Shown here: piece after piece, positions 49,998 to 57,398 of the stretch
Layout of the letters: each line of letters starts with the position of its first letter
Position numbering within the stretch: position 1 is the stretch's first letter
NCBI GenBank assembly: GCA_003259005.1
Contig: QLII01000001.1
Span: 4,914,501-4,978,500, forward strand
DNA: 64,000 nucleotides
Reading direction: 5' to 3'
Source of the DNA: Spirosoma telluris
Lineage (GTDB): Bacteria; Bacteroidota; Bacteroidia; Cytophagales; Spirosomataceae
Made by a program: the position numbers and the translations under genes
Notes under the pieces: model-generated
What the model saw: only the letters and a program-made list of their open reading frames with translations
What the model was told of the DNA's origin: nothing
Databases searched by the model: none

Positions 49998-51355
49998 TCC
50001 CTATCCGCGCTCTTTTTGTTGCCAGCCGCCTGTGGTTCGGCCTGATTACTCTTGTATTGTTATTCGTGGCCGCTTATGCTTTCCCTATCCTGTTTCCGCT
50101 GGTAAAAGTGGCATTTGTCGTTTTTATGGTGCTGATTGGCGTGGATTTCTGGCTACTCTTCCGTACGACAAACTACCCTTCGGGATCTGCGTTTTTTGCC
50201 CGACGCGAAGTGCCTGAACGGTTATCAAATGGGGATGAAAATCCTCTTACGATTTACCTCGAAAATCGATATTCATTCAACGCCCGTGTTGAGGTCATTG
50301 ATGAAATTCCGTTTCAGTTTCAACGACGCGATGTTCTGTTCCAGGCCCAGCTGAAACCACACGAAACCCAGGCTATCCGGTATGAACTTCGTCCCACCCG
50401 ACGGGGCGAATACAGTTTCGGTGCCGTGAATGTATTTGTCTTATCGCCCCTGGGTTTACTTAAACGGCGGTATCAGTTTGAACAAGGCAAGCTAGTAGCT
50501 GTTTATCCCTCATTCTTGCAGATGCGGCAGTTCGAACTTCTGGCGGCAACCAATCGCTTGACGGAGGTGGGCGTAAAACGCATTCGACGCATTGGCCATA
50601 GTATGGAATTCGAGCAGGTACGCCCCTACTCTACCGGCGACGATGTGCGAACGATCAACTGGAAGGCGACCTCCCGCCGAAGTGATTCACAGGGAGCCTC
50701 GCTGATGATCAATGCGTTTCAGGACGAACGCTCACAACCCGTTTATTGCCTGATTGACAAAGGTCGAGTGATGCAGTCGCCCTTTGAAGGCTTAACCCTG
50801 CTTGACTACGCCATCAACGCCAGCCTGGTTTTAAGTAACATTGCGCTGATGAAACAGGATCGTGCTGGCGTATTGACTTTCTCTGATCACATCGGCCAAT
50901 TACTTCCCGCCGAACGGCGCACGGGGCAAATGCTGAAGATTCTGGAGTTGCTCTATCGTCAGAAAACGCGCTTCCTGGAATCAGATTATGAGAGTCTATA
51001 CACCAGTATTCGGACGCATATTCGTCAGCGGAGTTTGCTGTTACTATTCACAAATTTTGAGACAATGAGCGGTATGCAGCGACAGCTACCTTATCTCCGC
51101 AGGTTAGCCAAAGACCATCTACTCTTGGTTATTTTCTTTGAGAATACCGAACTACGCGCGTTGATTGATCAACCGGCAACCGATACCGAGCATGTTTACA
51201 TGAAAACAATCGGAGAGAAATTTTCTTTCGAGAAAAAGCAGATTGTAAAAGAGTTAGGACAATATGGTATCCAAACGATATTGACTGCCCCGCAAAATCT
51301 GACGGCGAATACCGTAAATAAATACCTTGAATTAAAAGCTCGGGGTATGATTTAA
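49994..51355 (+). CDS. DUF58 domain-containing protein
   Basis: A 453-residue protein starting with TTG inside the preceding stop. Two hydrophobic helices (residues of about 10-55) anchor it to the membrane; then a beta-rich region (RRGEYSFGAVNVFVLSPLGL) and the DUF58 core with IGHSMEFEQVRPYSTGDDVR and INWKATSRR, followed by a von Willebrand A-like region (QPVYCLIDKGRVM, LLDYAINASLVL). DUF58 proteins are the standard partners of MoxR ATPases. This is the last gene of the locus, ended by a perfect hairpin. Confidence 0.9.
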   Translation: MIPIRALFVASRLWFGLITLVLLFVAAYAFPILFPLVKVAFVVFMVLIGVDFWLLFRTTNYPSGSAFFARREVPERLSNGDENPLTIYLENRYSFNARVEVIDEIPFQFQRRDVLFQAQLKPHETQAIRYELRPTRRGEYSFGAVNVFVLSPLGLLKRRYQFEQGKLVAVYPSFLQMRQFELLAATNRLTEVGVKRIRRIGHSMEFEQVRPYSTGDDVRTINWKATSRRSDSQGASLMINAFQDERSQPVYCLIDKGRVMQSPFEGLTLLDYAINASLVLSNIALMKQDRAGVLTFSDHIGQLLPAERRTGQMLKILELLYRQKTRFLESDYESLYTSIRTHIRQRSLLLLFTNFETMSGMQRQLPYLRRLAKDHLLLVIFFENTELRALIDQPATDTEHVYMKTIGEKFSFEKKQIVKELGQYGIQTILTAPQNLTANTVNKYLELKARGMI

Positions 51356-51405
51356 TTGGCGTGAAAGTGGCGATGACCTTACCACTTTCACGCCAATTAA
51401 ATCAT
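51347..51405. terminator. Bidirectional terminator overlapping both stop codons
   Basis: Arms 51347-51370 and 51382-51405 are perfectly complementary over 24 bases with an 11-base loop. The left arm includes the DUF58 stop codon and the right arm reaches the stop of the convergent small gene, so the two genes end inside the stem. Confidence 0.85.
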
Positions 51406-51626
51406 CAATTATCACCTAAGCCGCCCTTCACCGACTCATAATTTGACTTTAGCCGCCCCATCTCTTTGGCCAGGAAGGTTTGCAACTGACGATTGAATTC
51501 TTCTTTTTCTTCGTCCGGCAACGAAGCATACAGATCTTTTAGCTCCTGATTAATGGCCGCTCGTTCGGCATCATTGCCCGCATTGATGGAGCGATAATGG
51601 TATTTTCGAAAATCGTATTGAGTCAT
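51405..51626 (-). CDS. Small hypothetical helical protein
   Basis: A 73-residue soluble protein, mostly charged and helix-prone (NDAERAAINQELKDLYASL, DEEKEEFNRQLQTFLAKEM). No signal peptide and no domain I can name. It starts 6 bases after the Uma2 gene, so they are likely co-transcribed. The strong codon regularity and tight spacing make it a real gene. Confidence 0.6.
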   Translation of the reverse strand: MTQYDFRKYHYRSINAGNDAERAAINQELKDLYASLPDEEKEEFNRQLQTFLAKEMGRLKSNYESVKGGLGDN

Positions 51627-51632
51627 TATAAT

Positions 51633-52259
51633 CTAGCTTTCTTCAGGTACATTGGCAAAAATTTCGTTCAAGGGAACCTGAAAACCGTCGATATTAACTA
51701 ATTGCTCAGCTACTGTGTAAGCCGTTTCAGTCCAGACATTCGCTTGTTCAGTACGCCGACACACGATTACTTCCCGGTCAAATGGGTCAACGAATACGAG
51801 TTCCTGAACCGTATCCATCTGTTCATATTTTCGTCGTTTGGCACCTAAATCATAGTTAACTGTTGATTCTGAAAGAACTTCGATGATGATATATGGGTTC
51901 GTAATAATTGACCGGGATTTACCCTGAAAAATAGGTTTTTCTCTTACAACCAGCACATCACCATTGTAGTGTCCCTTTCGACCATCTTTACGGATACCAG
52001 CATTGCTGCCTGCCACGTAAATTGGCTTGCCTACATAAAATCCTTTCAATAAATAAATTAATTGACTAACTAAAAGCTCGTGAATAAACGTAGCTAATCC
52101 CATTACAATAATCTGACCATTATGATACTCAATACGGTAGTCGGTTTCCAGTAAAAACTCTTCAAATTCTTCCCACGATGCGGGTATACTCACGAGTTGC
52201 CCCGCATCCAGTATCTCTACCTGGTCGTCATTCAGCTTTATTTTTTCTAAAGTCTGCAT
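51633..52259 (-). CDS. Uma2 family (DUF820) predicted nuclease
   Basis: A 208-residue protein with the PD-(D/E)XK-like fold of the Uma2/DUF820 family. Visible marks are WEEFEEFLLETDYRIEYHNG near the N-terminus, HYNGDVLVVREKP and IIEVLSESTVNYDLGAKRRK in the core, and VQELVFVDPFDREVIVCRR. The family is abundant in cyanobacteria and Bacteroidota and its target is unknown. The name endonuclease comes from fold prediction. Confidence 0.8.
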   Translation of the reverse strand: MQTLEKIKLNDDQVEILDAGQLVSIPASWEEFEEFLLETDYRIEYHNGQIIVMGLATFIHELLVSQLIYLLKGFYVGKPIYVAGSNAGIRKDGRKGHYNGDVLVVREKPIFQGKSRSIITNPYIIIEVLSESTVNYDLGAKRRKYEQMDTVQELVFVDPFDREVIVCRRTEQANVWTETAYTVAEQLVNIDGFQVPLNEIFANVPEES

Positions 52260-52304
52260 AAGCCATTCGCTTTTTAGTAAAGATACAATAAGCCCCTATA
52301 AAGC

Positions 52305-52335
52305 AAAAGGCTCTTCCTCTCCGGAAGAGCCTTTT
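52305..52335 (-). terminator. tatC terminator
   Basis: Arms AAAAGGCTCTTCC (52305-52317) and GGAAGAGCCTTTT (52323-52335) pair perfectly over 13 bases with a 5-base loop; on the minus strand the stem ends in a T4 run. It begins 15 bases after the tatC stop. Confidence 0.85.
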
Positions 52336-52350
52336 ATTAGGTCTATATTT

Positions 52351-53211
52351 TTACGAATTCATTAACTCGCGCTGTGCCTTTAATCGTGCCTTCTCGATTC
52401 GCCCCGATACGATGATACTCACTTCATACAACATGGCCAGTGGCAAGGCAACCAGAACCTGGCTATAAATATCGGGCGAAGGTGTGATGATACCAGCTAC
52501 AACTAGAATCACAATCCAGGCATGTTTACGGTACTCCCGCATAAATTTCGGCGTCAGAACGCCCACCTTAGACAGTACATAGGCAATCATCGGCATTTGA
52601 AAGATCAGGGCGCAACCCAGCGAAAGCGTAACCAGAATGCCAATGTAAGACGTTATATCAAACTGATTCTTGATCTCAGGCGTGATTTGGTAATTTGCTA
52701 AGAAATTGATTGCCAGTGGGGATACAATAAAATAACCAAAGAATAACCCTAGCAAAAATAGCAGCGACACAAAGAAAACTGCCCCACGAGCTGCCTCCTT
52801 TTCAACATTACGTAAACCGGGCTTGATGAACCGCCATAATTCCCAGAAAGCGTAGGGAAATGCAAAACAAAGGCCGATAATGGCTGACGAAGTCAAGGCC
52901 ATTGTAAACTGATCTGACACGCCTAATGCCTGCAACTCAAAATTGAGTTTGGTAACGCACAAATCTTTATATCCAGACAAGTCCGACAGTTTACACATCA
53001 TTCGATATGTCCAAAAATCAGGATTTTTGGGGCCCATAATCACGATTCGGAATATATCTTCGATATATACGAACGCAATCAGAGCAAACACAAAAATGGA
53101 CCCAACGGCGCGGATAATGTGCCAGCGGAGTTCTTCCAGATGATCCAGAAAGGACATTTCCTTGCCTTCTTCGGATTCTATCTCTTCGTCAGTCAATTGG
53201 TCGAGTGGCAT
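52351..53211 (-). CDS. tatC: Sec-independent translocase TatC
   Basis: A 286-residue membrane protein with six hydrophobic helices. The N-terminal motif MSFLDHLEELRWHIIRAVGS is the conserved cytoplasmic signal-recognition segment of TatC, and FAFPYAFWELWRFIKPGL and ITPSPDIYSQVLVALPLAMLYE are family signatures. TatC binds twin-arginine signal peptides and with TatA moves folded proteins across the inner membrane. No tatA lies beside it. A loop between helices 1 and 2 is longer than in E. coli (FRIVIMGPKNPDFWTYRMM). The GMC small subunit encoded in this window is a likely client. Confidence 0.95.
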   Translation of the reverse strand: MPLDQLTDEEIESEEGKEMSFLDHLEELRWHIIRAVGSIFVFALIAFVYIEDIFRIVIMGPKNPDFWTYRMMCKLSDLSGYKDLCVTKLNFELQALGVSDQFTMALTSSAIIGLCFAFPYAFWELWRFIKPGLRNVEKEAARGAVFFVSLLFLLGLFFGYFIVSPLAINFLANYQITPEIKNQFDITSYIGILVTLSLGCALIFQMPMIAYVLSKVGVLTPKFMREYRKHAWIVILVVAGIITPSPDIYSQVLVALPLAMLYEVSIIVSGRIEKARLKAQRELMNS

Positions 53212-53226
53212 TTGTTTAAAAAAGCG

Positions 53227-53311
53227 AAAGAGTGAAGGAGCGAAAGAGTGAAAGAAAAAAGTTAACGTCAGTTTTTAACCGCACCTTCATTCTTTCGCTC
53301 TTTCACTCTTT
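53227..53311. repeat. Inverted repeat of GAAAGAGTGAA words
   Basis: Arms 53227-53252 and 53286-53311 pair over 26 bases with two mismatches and a 33-base spacer. The left arm is itself a direct repeat of GCGAAAGAGTGAA. It occupies the gap between the glyA stop and the tatC start, both minus strand, and may end the glyA transcript. Confidence 0.6.
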
Positions 53312-53324
53312 AATCTTTTAATGG

Positions 53325-54617
53325 TTAACTTTTATAAAGTGGAAATGCTTTCATCCACTCATTAATTTCTTCTTTAACGGTCGAGAGCACGCTTTCGTTA
53401 TCGTGGTTCATCAGTACCTTGTCGATATATACGACAATTTGCTCCATATCCGATTCTTTCAGGCCGCGAGTTGTCATAGCCGCCGTTCCTACACGCATGC
53501 CCGACGTAACCATCGGCGATTTGTCGTCGAACGGAACCATGTTCTTATTGATCGTTATATCAGCCTTAATCAGCGTGTTTTCAGCCAATTTGCCGGTCAA
53601 TCCTTTAGAACGCAAGTCTATCAACATCAGGTGATTATCAGTACCACCCGAAATAATTTTGTAGCCAAGATTCACGAATGCCGTCGCCATAGCCTGTGCA
53701 TTCGCTTTCACCTGAATAGCATAATCGTAGAAATCCTCGCTTAATGCTTCCCCGAAAGCAACCGCTTTAGCCGCAATAATATGCTCAAGTGGCCCTCCCT
53801 GCGTACCCGGAAATACACCAGAGTCTAGCAACGACGACATTAACCGCGTTTCGCCCTTTGGTGTTTTAATACCATATGGGTTCTCGAAATCATTCCGCAT
53901 CATAATGATACCACCCCGCGTACCGCGTAGCGTTTTGTGCGTAGTCGTCGTCACGATATGGGCATGAGCCAGTGGATCATTCAATAAGCCTTTGGCAATC
54001 AGACCTGCTGGGTGCGACACGTCGGCCAGGAGTAGGGCGCCTACTTCATCGGCAATGGCACGAAGCCGGGCATAATCCCAATCGCGGCTATAAGCCGAAG
54101 CGCCACAGATAAGTACTTTGGGGCGCTCACGTTTGGCCGTTTCTTCAACGATATCGTAATTGATAACCCCTGTTTCCTGCTCCACCCCATAGAATGTCGG
54201 GCGAAAATATTTACCCGAAATATTCACGGGTGAACCATGGGTCAGGTGACCTCCATGCGAGAGGTTAAAGCCAAGAATGGTGTCGCCTGGTTGCAAACAA
54301 GCCAGAAATACAGCCGTGTTTGCATTAGCTCCCGAGTGCGGTTGAACATTTACCCAGGTTGCACCAAAGAGTTCTTTGGCACGATCAATGGCAATTTGCT
54401 CAACCTGGTCAACCACTTCGCAACCGCCATAATACCGCTTACCGGGCAGTCCTTCAGCATATTTATTGGTCAGAACACTTCCAGCGGCTTCCATCACGGC
54501 AGGCGACACAAAATTCTCGGAAGCAATCAGTTCAATGCCCGACTCCTGCCGGTGTTGTTCTTTAGCAATCAGGTCAAACACCTGCGTATCGCGGGTGGTA
54601 TTGGTGACGGTTGTCAT
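53325..54617 (-). CDS. glyA: Serine hydroxymethyltransferase
   Basis: A 430-residue PLP enzyme that interconverts serine and glycine with tetrahydrofolate, feeding one-carbon metabolism. The N-terminal IELIASENFVSPAVMEAAGS and YAEGLPGKRYYGGCE are diagnostic, and the PLP lysine is Lys228 in TTTTHKTLRGTRGG. Length and motifs match the housekeeping enzyme. It has its own promoter candidate 91 bases upstream. Confidence 0.97.
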   Translation of the reverse strand: MTTVTNTTRDTQVFDLIAKEQHRQESGIELIASENFVSPAVMEAAGSVLTNKYAEGLPGKRYYGGCEVVDQVEQIAIDRAKELFGATWVNVQPHSGANANTAVFLACLQPGDTILGFNLSHGGHLTHGSPVNISGKYFRPTFYGVEQETGVINYDIVEETAKRERPKVLICGASAYSRDWDYARLRAIADEVGALLLADVSHPAGLIAKGLLNDPLAHAHIVTTTTHKTLRGTRGGIIMMRNDFENPYGIKTPKGETRLMSSLLDSGVFPGTQGGPLEHIIAAKAVAFGEALSEDFYDYAIQVKANAQAMATAFVNLGYKIISGGTDNHLMLIDLRSKGLTGKLAENTLIKADITINKNMVPFDDKSPMVTSGMRVGTAAMTTRGLKESDMEQIVVYIDKVLMNHDNESVLSTVKEEINEWMKAFPLYKS

Positions 54618-54707
54618 CAGTATGAACGGTTTATTTGATTGATTGTCTGTTTGGTTAATAAAACCTTAGCCAACAAACGGGCAGAAAACCAAACATCTAT
54701 TTCAAGA

Positions 54708-54715
54708 CAAAGGTA
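54708..54715 (-). promoter_or_regulatory. Candidate -7 box for glyA
   Basis: Reads TACCTTTG on the minus strand, an exact TAnnTTTG match, about 90 bases before the glyA ATG. No TTG occurs at the ideal -33 distance. It lies in the 305-base divergent gap 54618-54922, which otherwise shows no gene or strong hairpin. Confidence 0.4.
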
Positions 54716-54922
54716 CGGCAGAAAAGCGTAGGATAGAATGTCGATTTTCAGGACAATACCCATAAAATCCAGGCACTTCATTGCCCATGTTCATTGGCCA
54801 GAGTTTCTATTGGCATTAAACCTTCGCAAGCTGAGAATATCTTAAAGAATAGACACTTACTGACAACACCAGAGACTGAGTCAGTACGAATGCCAAGTTT
54901 TAGTAAACATACAATTAACGAT

Positions 54923-55234
54923 ATGAAAATCATGAAAAGTCAAGCAAAAGTATGGGTACTGGCCGGGCTGCTACTACCTACTCTATTTTCAAGTTGCACA
55001 ACAACGGCCACTACAACTGCACAAGGGCCACCTCCTGCCCGAGTTGAGGTAATTCCAGCGGCACCCTCAGTGCGACATAGGTGGATACCGGGGCATTATG
55101 TACGTCAGGGACGTAATTATGTCTGGGTTAACGGCTACTACCGGGTGGCTCCAGCCCGCTATAATGCCTGGGTACCTGGGCACTGGCAACAAACTCGTCG
55201 GGGTCCCATGTGGATTGAGGGTCACTGGCAGTAA
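54923..55234 (+). CDS. Small lipoprotein with WxxGxW-type repeats
   Basis: About 103 residues from the ATG at 54923; an upstream in-frame Met at 54794 would add 43 residues before the signal and is not favoured. The signal ends in a lipobox-like LFSSC, so the protein is probably a lipoprotein. The mature part has the YxWGxW / WxPGHW repeat: RWIPGHYVRQGRNYVWVNGY, AWVPGHWQQTRRG and WIEGHWQ. The role of this repeat family at the cell envelope is unknown. Confidence 0.7.
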   Translation: MKIMKSQAKVWVLAGLLLPTLFSSCTTTATTTAQGPPPARVEVIPAAPSVRHRWIPGHYVRQGRNYVWVNGYYRVAPARYNAWVPGHWQQTRRGPMWIEGHWQ

Positions 55235-55315
55235 GTTAGTGTATTGCCGACCGGGACGGTCGGTCGTGAAGTAAAGTAGTTCTCTACCGACCGGGACGGT
55301 CGGCAATACACTAAC
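55235..55315. terminator. Bidirectional terminator with nested hairpins
   Basis: The outer arms (about 55235-55246 and 55304-55315) pair, and each side contains a direct copy of the same 17-base mini-hairpin, CCGACCGGGACGGTCGG, at 55247-55263 and 55287-55303. The element can fold as one long stem or two small ones. It lies between the convergent lipoprotein and AraC genes, and the AraC stop codon falls in the right arm. Confidence 0.75.
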
Positions 55316-56183
55316 CTTTCCCTTTTGCTACTAACTGATACTGAAGGGGTGTCATGCCCGTACCAAGTTTAAATTGCCGGTGAAAATGAGAACTGTTGTT
55401 GTAGCCACACTCCAGACCAACCTGTCCAATACTGATATCGACGTTGGTTAATAATTTGCGGGCATGACCTATACGCAACTCATTCAGGTATTCGACAAAC
55501 GTTTTCCGGGTTCGGTTTTTGAAATATCGGCAAAAAGCTGCCGGTGCCATGCCCGCAATGGATGCGATCTGTTCAATACGAATTTCGTCACGAAAATTAA
55601 GCAACATAAATTCCAGAACGCGTTTCATTCGCTCCGTTTCGGCGGCACCGGGGGCCAGTTGGTAGCTATCACTCGCTAATAGCTGGGCTTCCTGATCAGT
55701 GACTAGCTTGTTTAAAATGGACAGTAAACCAAGGACTTGTGGTAATCCGGTTTGATCAGTCAACTGCAGCATTGGTAAAGCCATTGCCCGGCTAATCGTT
55801 GGACTGAAACGTAAGCCATAGCGGGCGCGATGAAGTAACTGACGGACAGCATCCGCTTCTGGGAGAGCCGCCAACAATCGCTCATCAAAGGAGGCAGGAA
55901 ACTGTACGACCACCGACTCTGCTTCTAGACCCGGCTTATCCTGATAAAACTCTTCATCGTTCCTCCAGAAATGGGGCAAATCAGGCCCAATTAACACCAA
56001 ATCACCTGCCAGAAACGGCTCAACGTGGTCACCGACAAAACGTCGACCGTTACTACTAATGATATACGTTAATTCGTATTCCGGATGGTAATGCCAGGGC
56101 GCATCGAAGTACGGCAACTGAAATCGTCTGACCAGTACCGAACTCTGTTCACTAATCATTACCTTTTCGAAAAGTGCTTTCAC
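55311..56183 (-). CDS. AraC family transcriptional regulator
   Basis: A 290-residue regulator. An N-terminal cupin-like sensor (APWHYHPEYELTYIISSNG, residues of about 27-46) is followed by two helix-turn-helix motifs in the C-terminal hundred residues: IEQIASIAGMAPAAFCRYFK and IGQVGLECGYNNSSHFHRQF. It starts at GTG; an ATG eight codons later (56159) is an alternative. It is divergent from the PhyH gene with 250 bases between, so it probably controls that gene in response to a small ligand, perhaps the dioxygenase substrate. Confidence 0.88.
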   Translation of the reverse strand: MKALFEKVMISEQSSVLVRRFQLPYFDAPWHYHPEYELTYIISSNGRRFVGDHVEPFLAGDLVLIGPDLPHFWRNDEEFYQDKPGLEAESVVVQFPASFDERLLAALPEADAVRQLLHRARYGLRFSPTISRAMALPMLQLTDQTGLPQVLGLLSILNKLVTDQEAQLLASDSYQLAPGAAETERMKRVLEFMLLNFRDEIRIEQIASIAGMAPAAFCRYFKNRTRKTFVEYLNELRIGHARKLLTNVDISIGQVGLECGYNNSSHFHRQFKLGTGMTPLQYQLVAKGKG

Positions 56184-56433
56184 GGGATGCGCTATTTTAA
56201 CCTATATAATCTCTATTCAATCAATATAGCATCAAAATTAAACACAAATCTGCAAAAACTCTATTCTAATCATTTAATAATACCAGCTAATTTTGTAGTG
56301 TTAGACTATTCCTAAACCTACTCTATCGAACGAGACAATTGCATAAGGCCGTGATTTAGTATAACATATGATTCTGCTATAACACGGCTTTATGCGAAAG
56401 TCTTGAACTCATTAATTCATAACAACCTAACAA

Positions 56434-57267
56434 ATGGAAGCTACACTTGATAAAGAAACGCTACTAAACGAAATAGATACCTACTACACGGTTAGTCCGG
56501 AAGCAATCGCCTTTTATCGACAGAATGGCTATGTCAAACTCAAGCATGTACTGAGCCCAGAGGTATTAGCCTATTATGGCGACATTATTACGGATTTGGT
56601 AATTCGACTCAATACCCTCATTAAACCGATGGAAGAGCGCACTACCTACGAGCGTGCGTTTCTACAAATTATGAACCTCTGGCGAGAAGATGCTCGGGCA
56701 AAGGAGTTTGTGTTCTCGAAGCGACTAGCCAAAATTGCGGCTGATCTGATGGGTGTTGAGGGTGTCCGGCTCTATCACGATCAGGCTTTATACAAGGAGC
56801 CATCGGGTGGTATCACGCCCTGGCACGCCGATCAATTTTACTGGCCGTTGGCATCACCCAACACCGTTACGGTCTGGATTCCGTTACAGGATACGCCTAT
56901 GGAAATGGGCCCGCTAGCTTTTGCCGAAGGAAGCCAGCACGTTGAAATCGGTCGTGACCTGGAAATCAGTGATGACAGCGAAAAAATTCTGGCCGATACC
57001 TTACAAAACCAGAACTTTACTGTTCATGACACCCCGTTCGAGCTTGGCGAAGTGAGTTACCATGCGGGCTGGACGTTCCACCGGGCGGGGCCTAATGTGT
57101 CTGATCGCCCACGCAAGGTGATGACGATGATTTATATGGATAAAGACCAGATCGTAATGCAACCGCGTAATAAGTATCAGGTTGCCGACCACGCCACCTG
57201 GCTTAGCAGTGTACCCATTGGCAGCAAACCTCAGGATGAGCTAAATCCGATATTATTTAGCTACTAA
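56434..57267 (+). CDS. Phytanoyl-CoA dioxygenase (PhyH) family protein
   Basis: A 277-residue Fe(II)/2-oxoglutarate dioxygenase. The metal ligands are His131 and Asp133 in TPWHADQFYWPL and His216 in WTFHRAGPNVS, with VTVWIPLQDTPMEMGPLAF between them, all characteristic of PhyH-like enzymes. It should hydroxylate a small organic molecule; the substrate is unknown. A weak hairpin follows the stop. The divergent AraC regulator suggests it is inducible. Confidence 0.85.
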   Translation: MEATLDKETLLNEIDTYYTVSPEAIAFYRQNGYVKLKHVLSPEVLAYYGDIITDLVIRLNTLIKPMEERTTYERAFLQIMNLWREDARAKEFVFSKRLAKIAADLMGVEGVRLYHDQALYKEPSGGITPWHADQFYWPLASPNTVTVWIPLQDTPMEMGPLAFAEGSQHVEIGRDLEISDDSEKILADTLQNQNFTVHDTPFELGEVSYHAGWTFHRAGPNVSDRPRKVMTMIYMDKDQIVMQPRNKYQVADHATWLSSVPIGSKPQDELNPILFSY

Positions 57268-57292
57268 ACAGTGATTTTCCTGCGTTATTAAG

Positions 57293-57319
57293 AAACCCTG
57301 GCCTAAGCTGGGGTTTTCT
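57293..57319 (+). terminator. Terminator of the PhyH gene
   Basis: AAACCC (57293-57298) pairs with GGGTTT (57311-57316 region) with partly paired interior, followed by TCTC. It lies 25 bases after the stop. The stem is imperfect, so termination may be partial. Confidence 0.5.
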
Positions 57320-57320
57320 C

Positions 57321-57353
57321 TTGTATAGAGGCTTTAAAAATGGAATATTTTTG
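57321..57353 (+). promoter_or_regulatory. Candidate promoter of the DsbD-like gene
   Basis: TTG at 57321-57323, a 22-base spacer and TATTTTTG at 57346-57353 fit the Bacteroidota promoter, although the spacer is slightly long. The ATG of the gene lies 45 bases downstream. Confidence 0.45.
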
Positions 57354-57398
57354 CAGTATTTCTGTTCTTCAAACAAACCATCACTTACCCAAAGCGGG

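Noticed and set aside
54794..54922. Longer N-terminus of the WxxGxW lipoprotein
   Set aside because: The extra 43 residues would put a lipoprotein signal in the middle of the protein.
57321..57398. Longer N-terminus of the DsbD-like protein
   Set aside because: It would start in the TTG of the promoter candidate and precede a standard signal peptide at 57399.
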